Source: Verrucomicrobiota bacterium (lineage in GTDB: Bacteria > Verrucomicrobiota > Verrucomicrobiia > Opitutales > Opitutaceae). Taken from it: a DNA stretch of 34,532 nt. Positions 24,118 through 31,546 of the stretch are shown here, one piece after another. The stretch's first letter is position 1. Every line of letters begins with the position of its first letter. Under the pieces are notes generated by a model that saw only the letters and a program-made list of their open reading frames with translations, made no database searches and was not told the origin of the DNA. Where the stretch lies: contig JAEZDN010000066.1 in NCBI GenBank assembly GCA_023433275.1, forward strand, positions 1 through 34,532, in the 5' to 3' direction. The translations under genes and the position numbers were made by a program.

Positions 24118-25206
24118 TCACAAGAACTTCTTCGTCTCCGGCTTCTCGCCGAGGCGCTTGAGCAGCGCCTTGATCTCCTGCGCTTTCTCCTTCGAGCACA
24201 CCAGCGTGGCCTGCGCGGTATGCACGACCACCAGGTCGCTCGCCCCCACGACCGCCGTCAGGTGGCCGCTGTCGCTCACAACGATGTTATTCGAGCCGCC
24301 TTCCACCATCGCCAGCCCGCGCAACACATTGCCAGCCTCATCGGGCGTGAAGTGCTTGGCGATCGCGGGCCAGGCTCCAACATCGTCCCAATCGAACGTC
24401 GCCGGCACCACCACGACGTTGGTGGATTTTTCCATCAGCGCATAGTCGACGGAGATCCGCGGCAAAGTCGGGTAAACCTCCGGCAACGCCTTGCTCCATC
24501 CCCCGGGCGCCTGAGCGGCAGCCTCGAGTTTCGCCAGCCCGGCATAGAGCTCCGGCGCATGGGCCTTGAACGCCGCCTCCACCACCGGCACGCGCCACAC
24601 GAACATGCCCGCGTTCCAAAAATAATGACCCGAAGCCAGGTAGGCCTTCGCGGTCGCCAAATCCGGCTTCTCCACGAATCGCTTCACGGCGCGCACCGCG
24701 CGCCCCTGCATGGTTTTCCAGACCTCCCCCTGCTCGATGTACCCGAAACCCGTCTCGGGCGCCGTTTGCTTGATGCCCAGCGTCACCAGCACGTCCGCCG
24801 ATTCCGCCGCCTCGAAGGCGACCTGCAACAAGTCGCCATATTCCTTCACGTCATGAATCACGTGATCCGCGGGCAGCATCGCCAGCGCCGCGTTGGGATT
24901 GCGCTGTTTCACCAGCAACATCGCCAGGCCGGTCGCCGCCGCCGTGTCGCGGCCCATCGGCTCGGCCACCACATTCGCCGCCGGCAGTTCCGGACACGCC
25001 GCCCGGCATCCCTCGAGTTGGGACTGGGTCGTCAGCACGAAGATGTTTTCCCGCGGCACGATGCCGGCCACGCGATCCACCGTTTGCCCGAGCATGGATT
25101 TGTCCCCCACGATCGGGAGGAGATGCTTCGGCGTGGCGGCACAACTTTGCGGCCAGAACCGCTCTCCGCGGCCTCCGGCCATGATCACGACATATCGTTC
25201 AGGCAT
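24118..25206 (-). CDS. Mannose-1-phosphate guanylyltransferase
   Basis: This enzyme makes GDP-mannose from mannose-1-phosphate and GTP for surface polysaccharide or glycan synthesis. At 362 residues it is the short single-domain form without the C-terminal phosphomannose isomerase domain of the bifunctional ManC/AlgA type. Visible motifs are the nucleotide-binding loop GGRGERFWP (11-19), PKHLLPI (26-32), AEPMGRDTAAA (81-91), LPADHVI (111-117), GFGYIE (153-158), the sugar-phosphate motif FVEKP (177-181), WNAGMFVW and FDWDDVGAW. It is the first gene of the minus-strand run and divergent from the rhodanese gene, with a 177-bp gap between them. Confidence 0.93.
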   Translation of the reverse strand: MPERYVVIMAGGRGERFWPQSCAATPKHLLPIVGDKSMLGQTVDRVAGIVPRENIFVLTTQSQLEGCRAACPELPAANVVAEPMGRDTAAATGLAMLLVKQRNPNAALAMLPADHVIHDVKEYGDLLQVAFEAAESADVLVTLGIKQTAPETGFGYIEQGEVWKTMQGRAVRAVKRFVEKPDLATAKAYLASGHYFWNAGMFVWRVPVVEAAFKAHAPELYAGLAKLEAAAQAPGGWSKALPEVYPTLPRISVDYALMEKSTNVVVVPATFDWDDVGAWPAIAKHFTPDEAGNVLRGLAMVEGGSNNIVVSDSGHLTAVVGASDLVVVHTAQATLVCSKEKAQEIKALLKRLGEKPETKKFL

Positions 25207-25383
25207 GGGCTTGTATAAACCCCAGAAGGTCGGGGCAGGTTCCCGATTCGGTCAACGGCTAACTGGCCGACCCAGATCGCGCCTACCGCCTTGGCAGGGT
25301 CCGAGCTCGCTGGGTCCATGTGCCCGCCCCGCAATGCCCTAAACATCATTGCCCGCCCCGCTCCCCTTCCCTTCGCTTCACCC

Positions 25384-25710
25384 ATGGAAATGGAAACACC
25401 CTTGGAAGTCGATGTCGTCACCGCCGCCCGCCTCCAACGCGAGGGCGCCCTGCTGCTGGACGTCCGCGAACCGGACGAAGTCGCCACCTGCGCCATACCC
25501 GGGAGCCAGTACATCCCCATGCGCCAGATCCCGGAATCCCTGCCCACCCTCCCGCGCGACCGCCTGATCCTGGTCCAATGCCACCACGGCGGCCGCAGCC
25601 TCCGCGTCACCCAATTCCTCCGCGCCAACGGGTTTGCACAAGTCAGCAACGTCGCCGGCGGCATCGACGCCTGGGCCCTGGAAATCGACCCAACCTTGGC
25701 GCGCTACTAG
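25384..25710 (+). CDS. Single-domain rhodanese-like sulfurtransferase
   Basis: This 108-residue single-domain rhodanese would transfer sulfane sulfur through the active-site Cys66 in VQCHHGGRS. Other family markers are LLLDVREPDE (23-32), a degenerate GH-type segment CAIPGSQYIP (36-45) and GFAQVSNVAGGIDAW near the end. I chose the ATG at 25384; an in-frame TTG 31 codons upstream lies in a decayed REP-like sequence (GTCCGAGCTCGCTGGGTCC near 25299) and adds no family sequence. The physiological acceptor is unknown. A REP-like element follows its stop by 12 bp. Confidence 0.88.
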   Translation: MEMETPLEVDVVTAARLQREGALLLDVREPDEVATCAIPGSQYIPMRQIPESLPTLPRDRLILVQCHHGGRSLRVTQFLRANGFAQVSNVAGGIDAWALEIDPTLARY

Positions 25711-25722
25711 CCGCCTCCCCTT

Positions 25723-25790
25723 GTAGGAGCCTGTTTACAGGCGATGGGTTTCCGCTTCCGTCCCCTGGAGCGCGGGCGACCCCGCCCGCG
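25723..25790. repeat. REP-like palindrome and G+C hairpin 3' of the rhodanese gene
   Basis: GTAGGAGCCTG with TTTACAGGCGAT (25723-25745) is a single copy of the family seen paired at 21939. It is followed by a hairpin with arms CGCGGGCG (25771-25778) and CGCCCGCG (25783-25790), related to the one near 18278. Confidence 0.75.
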
Positions 25791-25899
25791 GGCCTCGCCC
25801 GTCGCCCGACTCCCGTTCTCGCACCCTTCCCCTCCTTCAATCCACCGCTTGACTCCCGGCCCGTTCTTCAGGCACAAAGACCGCTCATTTCCTCCATCT

Positions 25900-26007
25900 A
25901 TGGGTCAACAACTGAACAAACACATCAAAAAGAAACGCCGCGTCGCCTATCATAAGCGCCGCAATGCCAAGATCCAGGCCGCCATCAAGGCCGCCAAGAA
26001 GAAGTAA
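25900..26007 (+). CDS. Very small, highly basic protein (35 residues)
   Basis: This 35-residue ORF starts at ATG 25900 and is followed directly by a hairpin with a T-run. The protein has 14 Lys/Arg and 2 His, no Asp or Glu, and begins MGQQLNKHIKKKRRVAYHKRR. The second half alternates Ala/Ile with Lys (AKIQAAIKAAKKK) and would form a basic amphipathic helix. Composition resembles ribosomal proteins of the bL36/bTHX size class or nucleoid proteins, and RNA or DNA binding is likely. I have a vague memory of similar short proteins in Verrucomicrobiota but cannot name a family. Its neighbour rimO modifies ribosomal protein uS12, which makes a ribosome link attractive but unproven. Confidence 0.75.
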   Translation: MGQQLNKHIKKKRRVAYHKRRNAKIQAAIKAAKKK

Positions 26008-26035
26008 CACAGACGCGGCAACGCCCCTTTTGTAG

Positions 26036-26059
26036 CGGCGGTCTCACGACCGCCGTTTT
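26036..26059 (+). terminator. Terminator-like hairpin after the small basic protein gene
   Basis: Arms CGGCGGTC (26036-26043) and GACCGCCG (26048-26055) form a perfect 8-bp stem with a TCAC loop, followed by TTTT. The element opens with GTAG like the REP families, so a repeat may serve as terminator. Confidence 0.7.
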
Positions 26060-26073
26060 CATTTGGGCCCCCT

Positions 26074-26097
26074 GCAGGAGCCCGTTTACAGGCGGTT
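26074..26097. repeat. REP-like palindrome before rimO
   Basis: GCAGGAGCCCG with TTTACAGGCGGTT is a diverged single copy of the 'GTAGGAGCCTG' family. It is 3' of the small basic protein gene and only 18 bp before the rimO ATG. Confidence 0.65.
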
Positions 26098-26114
26098 CCT
26101 TTGCCGCCCGCACC

Positions 26115-27539
26115 ATGATCAAAGTCAGTCTCATCTCCCTCGGTTGCGCCAAGAATCTCGTCGATAGCGAGATTATGGTCGGTCATTTGCACCAGGCCGG
26201 CATGACCGTGATCCCCGAGGCGGAGAAGGCCGACGTCGTCATCGTCAACACCTGTTCCTTCATCGACTCCTCCAAGGAGGAATCCATCGGCCACATCCTC
26301 GAGGTCCACCAGAACAAGGGGATGAAGAAGCGCCGCAAGGAACAGAAGCTCATCGTCGCCGGTTGCATGAGCCAGCGCTTTTCCAAGGACCTCAAGACCG
26401 AGCTGCACCACGAGGTCGACGCCTTCATCGGCCTCGACCAGGTCACCAAGGTTGCGCCCATCATCCAGGAAATCTACGCCAAGGACCGCGGCCAGGGCGA
26501 CGCCCGCGAGGCCCCCGCCGTCCTCTTCGAGGGCAAGTCCACCTACATCCCGGACTACAACACGCCCCGCTTCCGGCTCACGCCAAATCATTTCGCGTAC
26601 ATCAAGATCGCCGAGGGCTGCAATCACCCGTGCACCTTCTGCATCATCCCGCAAATTCGCGGACGCCACCGCAGCCGCACCGTCGACAGCGTCGTCCAGG
26701 AAGCCCGCCGCCTCGTGAAGGAGGGCGTGAAGGAGATCAACCTCATCTCCCAGGACACGACCTTCTTCGGCATGGACACGTGGGAACAGCGCCCGAATCC
26801 GCGCACGCCGGTCGATTCCTCCCGCGGCACCGCGCTCACCACCCTCCTCCGCGAACTCAACGCCATCGAGGGCGATTTCTGGATCCGCCTGCTCTACACG
26901 CACCCGGCCCACTGGAGCGACGAGCTCATCCGCACCATCGCCGAGTGCCCGAAGGTCGCCCGCTACATCGACATCCCGCTCCAGCACATCAGCGACAACA
27001 TGCTCGGCCGCATGCAACGCGAGACGAGCGGCGACTACATCCGCGACCTCATCAAGCGCATCCGCGCCGGCATCCCCGGCATCGCCGTCCGCACCACCTT
27101 CATCGTCGGCTTCCCCGGTGAAACCGAGGCCGATGTCGCCGAGCTCTGCCAGTTCATCGAACAGACCAAATTCGAGCGTCTCGGCGTGTTCCGTTACTCC
27201 CAGGAGGAAGGCACCCGCGGCGCCAAGATGCCCGACCAGATCCCGCCCAAGGTGAAGGAAGCCCGCTGGCATCGCGTCATGGCCCTGCAGAAATCCATCG
27301 CCGCCGAGGTTTCCAAATCCTACGTCGGGCGCACGATCAAGGTGCTCGTCGAGGAAGCCGGCGTGGCCCGGGGCGAAGCCGACGCCCCCGACATCGATGG
27401 CCGCGTCTATGTACCGCGCGAGATCCCCGTCGGCGAATTCGTCGACGTGAAGATCACCGGCTACCAGGACTACGACCTCCTCGCCCTCCCGCAGGGCCAG
27501 AAGCCGAAGGAATTCAAGGTCGCCCGCCAGGCGCAGTGA
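26115..27539 (+). CDS. rimO: Ribosomal protein uS12 methylthiotransferase
   Basis: RimO is a radical-SAM enzyme that adds a methylthio group to the conserved aspartate (Asp88 in E. coli) of ribosomal protein uS12. The protein has 474 residues. The N-terminal auxiliary-cluster cysteines are Cys11, Cys47 and Cys84 in SLGCAKNLVDSE, VNTCSFID and VAGCMSQR. The radical-SAM cluster is C-x3-C-x2-C at Cys169, Cys173 and Cys176 (EGCNHPCTFCIIP). A C-terminal TRAM domain (about 400-465) follows. SLGCAKNLVDSE favours RimO over MiaB. A segment at about 222-240 (EQRPNPRTPVDSSRG) is a loop expansion. The gene directly follows the small basic protein gene and a terminator-like hairpin. Confidence 0.95.
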   Translation: MIKVSLISLGCAKNLVDSEIMVGHLHQAGMTVIPEAEKADVVIVNTCSFIDSSKEESIGHILEVHQNKGMKKRRKEQKLIVAGCMSQRFSKDLKTELHHEVDAFIGLDQVTKVAPIIQEIYAKDRGQGDAREAPAVLFEGKSTYIPDYNTPRFRLTPNHFAYIKIAEGCNHPCTFCIIPQIRGRHRSRTVDSVVQEARRLVKEGVKEINLISQDTTFFGMDTWEQRPNPRTPVDSSRGTALTTLLRELNAIEGDFWIRLLYTHPAHWSDELIRTIAECPKVARYIDIPLQHISDNMLGRMQRETSGDYIRDLIKRIRAGIPGIAVRTTFIVGFPGETEADVAELCQFIEQTKFERLGVFRYSQEEGTRGAKMPDQIPPKVKEARWHRVMALQKSIAAEVSKSYVGRTIKVLVEEAGVARGEADAPDIDGRVYVPREIPVGEFVDVKITGYQDYDLLALPQGQKPKEFKVARQAQ

Positions 27540-27579
27540 GTGGGGATCGACTCGACTGATTGATCGAGACCAACCGGTG

Positions 27580-27598
27580 GGCCGGTCGTCGACCGGCC
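27580..27598. terminator. Hairpin in the convergent rimO/mpl gap
   Basis: GGCCGGTC (27580-27587) and GACCGGCC (27591-27598) form a perfect 8-bp stem with a 3-nt loop, midway between the converging stops. It lacks a T-run on both sides, so a bidirectional terminator role is only plausible. Confidence 0.45.
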
Positions 27599-27608
27599 GC
27601 TTCGCATC

Positions 27609-29078
27609 TCACGCCACTTCCCGCACGAACTTCCCGATGATCCCGTCAAAGGATCCATTCGTGAAGAACACCACCAACTGCACCCCTGGCGCGGCCCGCG
27701 TGTTGCTCACGAGCTTCTCGAGCAACGCCGGGTTCGTTTCCGCCGTGTAGGCATGCACGCCCTGCACATCGAGGTGCTGCAACACCGCCTCGACGTCGAA
27801 GCGCTCATCCTCCTTCAGCCTGTCCGCGCGATTCACCGCGCCGATATAGACCTCGTCCGCCAGCGCGAGCGCGCGCGTGAACGCGCCCTGCAGCACCTTC
27901 GTCCGCGCCGTGTTGCTGCGCGGTTCAAACACCGCGTTCACCACGCGTCCCGGATACCGCGCGCGCAACGACTGGATCGTTTCCGCCAGCGCCGTCGGAT
28001 GATGACCGAAATCCTCGACCACCGTGAGCCTCGGCGTGTCCACCAACACTTCCTGCCGCCGCTTCACGCCGCGAAAGCGCGCGAGCGGCGAAAGATCCAG
28101 GGTGGAACGCGCTGACCCGACCGCGTTTTCCCCGCGGGCGGAGGTCGCCACCGCGCTGGGCTCAGCTTGCTCCATCAATGCCAGCCGGGCCGCCGTCGCG
28201 GCCATCGCCGCGTTTCGCGCGTTGAAGATGCCGGGCTGCGTCCAGTTCACTTCCGCCCACTTCGCCCCGTGCCACAGCAGCGCGAACCGCGCCCCCGCGG
28301 GCCCTTCCTCGAAATCCACGATCCGCACCTCGTTCCCCTCCCCCGTCCCCACGCGCACCACGCGCGTCCAGGACAACGTCCCCAACGCGCGCAGGTTGTC
28401 GTCGTCGCCATTCATCACCACCCAGCCGTTGCGCGGCACGATCCGAGTCAGGTGCAGGAAAGTGCGCTGCACATCCGCCAGGTCGCGGAAAATGTCCGCG
28501 TGGTCGAATTCCAGGTTGTTCAACACCGCCACATGCGGCGCGTAATGGATGAACTTGCTGCGCTTGTCGAAGAACGCGCTGTCGTACTCGTCGCCCTCGA
28601 TCACGAACGGATCCGACGCCGCGCCGAGATGATTGCCCACCGGCGGGTCCTGCGGCACGCCGCCGATCAGGAATCCCGGGTCGCGCCCATTTTCCCGCAG
28701 CAGGAATGCCGTGAGCGCCGTCGTCGTCGTCTTCCCATGCGTGCCCGCGATCACGATGTTCTTCCGGCCCTTCAGCACAAAATCCGCCAGCAACGCCGGC
28801 AGCGAGGTGAACGCGATCGCCCGCGTGTCGAGCAGCCACTCCACCTCCGCATTCCCCCGCGCCAAGGCATTCCCGATCACCACCAGGTCGGGCGCCAGCC
28901 GGGCCAAGCGCACCGGATCATACCCTTCGTGCAACGCGATGCCGGCCTCCGCCAACACCGTGCTCATCGGTGGATATACCCCCGCGTCCGCCCCCAGGAC
29001 CTCGTGCCCGGCCGCACGCGCCAGGAGCGCCGCATTGCCCATCGCCGTCCCGCAGATCCCCATGAAATAAAGCCGCAT
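27609..29078 (-). CDS. mpl: UDP-N-acetylmuramate:L-alanyl-gamma-D-glutamyl-meso-diaminopimelate ligase
   Basis: Mpl joins recycled murein tripeptide to UDP-MurNAc using ATP. The protein has 489 residues from the ATG at 29078 (MRLYFMGICGTAMGN). The 39 codons upstream add non-family sequence and were left out. The P-loop AGTHGKTTT is at 111-119, IEGDEYDSAFFDKRSKF at 160-176 and the central NNLEFDHADIF at 187-197. FRGVKRRQEV and EDFGHHPTA mark the C-terminal domain. Between TAARLAL and LDLSPLARF there are about 20 residues more than in E. coli Mpl as I remember it (about 303-327), and the matching DNA is palindromic (28101-28152). The enzyme implies meso-DAP peptidoglycan and its recycling. Confidence 0.93.
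   Translation of the reverse strand: MRLYFMGICGTAMGNAALLARAAGHEVLGADAGVYPPMSTVLAEAGIALHEGYDPVRLARLAPDLVVIGNALARGNAEVEWLLDTRAIAFTSLPALLADFVLKGRKNIVIAGTHGKTTTTALTAFLLRENGRDPGFLIGGVPQDPPVGNHLGAASDPFVIEGDEYDSAFFDKRSKFIHYAPHVAVLNNLEFDHADIFRDLADVQRTFLHLTRIVPRNGWVVMNGDDDNLRALGTLSWTRVVRVGTGEGNEVRIVDFEEGPAGARFALLWHGAKWAEVNWTQPGIFNARNAAMAATAARLALMEQAEPSAVATSARGENAVGSARSTLDLSPLARFRGVKRRQEVLVDTPRLTVVEDFGHHPTALAETIQSLRARYPGRVVNAVFEPRSNTARTKVLQGAFTRALALADEVYIGAVNRADRLKEDERFDVEAVLQHLDVQGVHAYTAETNPALLEKLVSNTRAAPGVQLVVFFTNGSFDGIIGKFVREVA
28101..28152. repeat. Palindromic element inside the mpl coding sequence
   Basis: Outer arms GGTGG (28101-28105) and CCACC (28148-28152) enclose a hairpin with arms AACGCG (28106-28111) and CGCGTT (28122-28127). 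It falls where Mpl has extra residues compared with its family, and keeps the frame open. Confidence 0.45.
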
Positions 29079-29330
29079 CGGGGCACCTAAGACCACTATC
29101 GGTTCCGGTTGAACACTAATTTTCCCGCAGACAAACGGCCCCGTCCCTTCAGACCTACCCGCCACGGGAAAGCCGCGGTGCACCCGCTCGGGCAATTCCC
29201 GCGAAGACGCCCAACCCGCCGCCCCGCGCGAACCGCCACCCCCTCACCCGGTCTCGTACTCCATCAGTCGACCTCGGGAATTGCGTGACCACGCGATGAG
29301 GCCGGCATCAACCCACAACCTCAAGGATCG

Positions 29331-30458
29331 ATGAAAACTTACATGAAAGCCTCCCTCCTGATGCTCGTCGCCACACTCGGGCTTCAGGCCCAATCGTCCA
29401 GCTCCGCCGCCGGACAAACTCCCTCCGCCGACCGCCAGCCGCCCCAAACTGTCCCCTCCGGCTCCGCCGCCTCGGGCAATTCATCCTCGTCCAGCCAGCT
29501 CTCCTCGCCCGGCGCCTCCGCCTCCGGCAGCCAGGTCCAGTCCGACCAGCAGCGACAGGACCAGGATCGACAGCGTGACCGGGAACGCCAGCGCAACGAG
29601 GGCAACCTGACTTCCCGGACCCAATCAACCACGCCCGGCGCCCAGGATTCCTCGAACTCCTCCATCCAAAGCCATTCCTCCACCACGCAATCCACCCAGG
29701 CTGGCACCCAGACCCATGTCGCCGTCACGGGTGAAACGGACGTCCAGGTGCAGACCGTCGTCCAACAAATCGACGCCCAGGGACCGGTCGTCGTGGAACG
29801 CATCTCCTCTCACTTTGCCGATGTAGCCTGCTCCCAGGAAAACGCCCGGCTGCTCGTCGAGGCCCTCCACAACGGCGCCTCCGTCACCCTCCGCGGCGAT
29901 GATGGCAAGACCGCCACCTTCACGCCCAATGTGAAGCTTGGCTACGGCGAAGCCTACATGGCCATGGCCCTCGCCGCCGAAGCCCTGCAAAAGGCCGGCA
30001 TCACGGGCTGCGCCTCGCCCGAACAATGGCAAGCCGTGCTGATGGGCGGCCAGCTCTCCGGCGGTGTCGCCACCACCACCGTCCAAACCGAACGCTTCCC
30101 CGGCATCCTCGTGCTCCACTCCCAGGGCGGCTGGACCAAGGTCGCGCAGACCACCAACATCGAACTCAACCAAGTCGTGAGCCAGGCCAACACCTCGCTC
30201 CAGATCGACCATAACTCCCAGCAACTCAGCCCCACGGGCCGCTCGGGCGATTACGATCCGTTCAAGGGCGAGGAGAAGAAACACGACGCGAACCAACATG
30301 ACCTGAAGTCGAAGGACGCCTCCGATCCCGCCAAGGCCGATCCCGCCCGTCCGGATGCCTCTTCCCGCCAGCCAGGCCAGGAAATGAATCCGCCGGCCGC
30401 CGACGATCCGAACAACCCGGCTCGCACCGAGCAGCCGCAGGCTCGTCCCAACCGCTAA
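29331..30458 (+). CDS. Exported Ser/Gln-rich protein of unknown function
   Basis: This 375-residue protein has a signal peptide (about 1-20, LLMLVATLGLQA). A long low-complexity stretch rich in Ser, Gln, Ala and Pro follows (21-130), including an Arg/Gln/Asp-rich patch QQRQDQDRQRDRERQRNEG. The middle (about 131-285) looks like an ordered domain: repeated VQTVVQQIDAQG-type strands, two cysteines (VACSQEN, ITGCASPEQW), and GYGEAYMAMALAAEALQKAG. The C terminus (290-375) is again disordered and charged. AAGGA lies 5 bp upstream of the ATG at 29331; a second ATG four codons on is also possible. The 252-bp gap upstream (29079-29330) shared with divergent mpl must contain its promoter; I see no clear motif. 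I do not recognise a family. Confidence 0.7.
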   Translation: MKTYMKASLLMLVATLGLQAQSSSSAAGQTPSADRQPPQTVPSGSAASGNSSSSSQLSSPGASASGSQVQSDQQRQDQDRQRDRERQRNEGNLTSRTQSTTPGAQDSSNSSIQSHSSTTQSTQAGTQTHVAVTGETDVQVQTVVQQIDAQGPVVVERISSHFADVACSQENARLLVEALHNGASVTLRGDDGKTATFTPNVKLGYGEAYMAMALAAEALQKAGITGCASPEQWQAVLMGGQLSGGVATTTVQTERFPGILVLHSQGGWTKVAQTTNIELNQVVSQANTSLQIDHNSQQLSPTGRSGDYDPFKGEEKKHDANQHDLKSKDASDPAKADPARPDASSRQPGQEMNPPAADDPNNPARTEQPQARPNR

Positions 30459-30510
30459 CTCACCACGAGGCCGGGCTCCCCGGCCCCTCGCTGCGAGCCT
30501 CCCGCCCTTC

Positions 30511-30541
30511 AAAGCGACGCCGATCCCGGCGTCGCTTTTTC
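30511..30541 (+). terminator. Strong factor-independent terminator
   Basis: Twelve-base arms AAAGCGACGCCG (30511-30522) and CGGCGTCGCTTT (30527-30538) form a perfect stem with an ATCC loop, running into TTTTT. It ends the Ser/Gln-rich protein transcript and isolates lexA. The rest of the 324-bp gap to lexA holds a decayed REP-like sequence (GTAAGGGCCGACC near 30574) and the lexA promoter. Confidence 0.9.
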
Positions 30542-30765
30542 GTCGGTCCAAGCCCACAGACGCCCGGCCAACTTGTAAGGGCCGACCTCGGTCGTCATCG
30601 CCCTAAAACCCCGCATCGAGTCTTCACATTCCCATGGGATGGGAGCTGCATGCCGCGCTGCCCCATCTTCAATTTATCAAGACCTGTCGTATTCGAGGCG
30701 GAACTTTCTCGCTCTTCGCCCTTTGCGCGAGGCCTGAAAAGCTGCACTTGCTTTGGCGACTTTGC

Positions 30766-30781
30766 CCGTTCACTTGAACGG
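30766..30781. promoter_or_regulatory. Probable LexA operator (SOS box)
   Basis: CCGTTCACTTGAACGG is a perfect 16-bp palindrome apart from the 4-nt centre, with core GTTC-N4-GAAC. It ends one base before the lexA ATG. From memory, the Verrucomicrobia LexA motif is TGTTC-N4-GAACA, distinct from the E. coli CTGT-N8-ACAG and the Bacillus GAAC-N4-GTTC boxes. Its position would let LexA repress its own gene by blocking initiation or the ribosome-binding region. Confidence 0.85.
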
Positions 30782-30782
30782 T

Positions 30783-31391
30783 ATGCTCACCGAACGCCAG
30801 GAGGAGATCCTCGAATTCATCCGCCAGTACCAGCAGGAGCACCAGATGCCGCCGTCCACCCGGGAAATCCAGCGGCACTTCGGCTTCTCCAGCCAGACCA
30901 CCGTCATGGGCCACCTCCAGGCCCTCTCCGCCAAACAACAACTCGCCAAACTCGCCGACCGCAAATGGGGCCTGAAGGCCCGGCAGGTCCAGGGCCAGCT
31001 CTTCTCTCTCCCGGTCTACGGCGCCATCCCCGCCGGCCTGCCGGCCATGGAGGAACAGACCGCGGAGGAAGTCCTCACCGTCGACCCCGCCGTCTTCGGC
31101 CTGCGTCGTCCCAAGCCCCACCAATACTGGGCCCTGCGCGTGCAGGGCGATTCCATGATCGATGCCCACATCCTCGACGGCGATCTCGTCGTCCTGGAAC
31201 GCCGCGAGGCCCGCGCCGGCGACATCATCGCCGCCCTCGTCGACGAAACCACCACCACCCTCAAGCGCCTCGTGCGCGCCGGCGGCCGCCTCATCCTCCG
31301 CGCCGAGAACAAACGCTACAAGGACATCGTCCCCGCCCGCCTCGAATCCCAAGGCGTCCTCGTCGGCGTGATCCGCCGGACCAAGCGGTGA
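30783..31391 (+). CDS. lexA: LexA SOS repressor
   Basis: This 202-residue LexA represses SOS genes until RecA filaments trigger self-cleavage. The N-terminal winged helix-turn-helix is visible as LTERQEEILEFIRQYQQEH, PPSTREIQRHFGF (23-35) and the recognition region SSQTTVMGHLQAL. The cleavage site is Ala84-Gly85 in AIPAGLP. The catalytic dyad is Ser124 in QGDSMID and Lys161 in TTLKRLV. I chose the ATG at 30783: an in-frame start ten codons upstream would put the operator inside the coding region, and LexA proteins begin with MLTxRQ. The recognition helix differs from E. coli, consistent with the different operator. imuA, imuB and dnaE2 follow on the same strand. Confidence 0.96.
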   Translation: MLTERQEEILEFIRQYQQEHQMPPSTREIQRHFGFSSQTTVMGHLQALSAKQQLAKLADRKWGLKARQVQGQLFSLPVYGAIPAGLPAMEEQTAEEVLTVDPAVFGLRRPKPHQYWALRVQGDSMIDAHILDGDLVVLERREARAGDIIAALVDETTTTLKRLVRAGGRLILRAENKRYKDIVPARLESQGVLVGVIRRTKR

Positions 31392-31439
31392 CCACTCATT
31401 CCTCATCTCGTGCGGCCGCAATCTTTCCGCGGTTACCTT

Positions 31440-31509
31440 GTAGGGGCGCAGGCTTGCTGCGCCCTGCCCCGAACGTGGCACCAAAGGCGCAGCAAGCCTG
31501 TGCCCCTGC
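31440..31509. repeat. Inverted pair of REP-like palindromes between lexA and imuA
   Basis: GTAGGGGCGCAGG with CTTGCTGCGCCC (31440-31464) faces GGCGCAGCAAGCC with TGTGCCCCTGC (31486-31509). The pair starts 49 bp 3' of the lexA stop and fills most of the 155-bp lexA-imuA gap. No second LexA box is visible in this gap. Confidence 0.85.
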
Positions 31510-31546
31510 GAATATGAATCCGTCGGTGCCCTGCCGATGAAGCCTC

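Noticed and set aside
25291..25383. A TTG-initiated 31-residue extension of the rhodanese
   Set aside because: It starts in a decayed REP-like sequence and has no rhodanese similarity; the ATG at 25384 gives a normal single-domain length.
25950..27272. A minus-strand open frame of 440 codons opposite rimO
   Set aside because: The antisense product is Asp/Glu/Gly/Ala-rich low complexity, while rimO is unambiguous on the other strand.
30650..31540. A plus-strand frame of 296 codons overlapping lexA in another frame
   Set aside because: The translation is dominated by Arg and Pro and overlaps a complete LexA with its catalytic residues.
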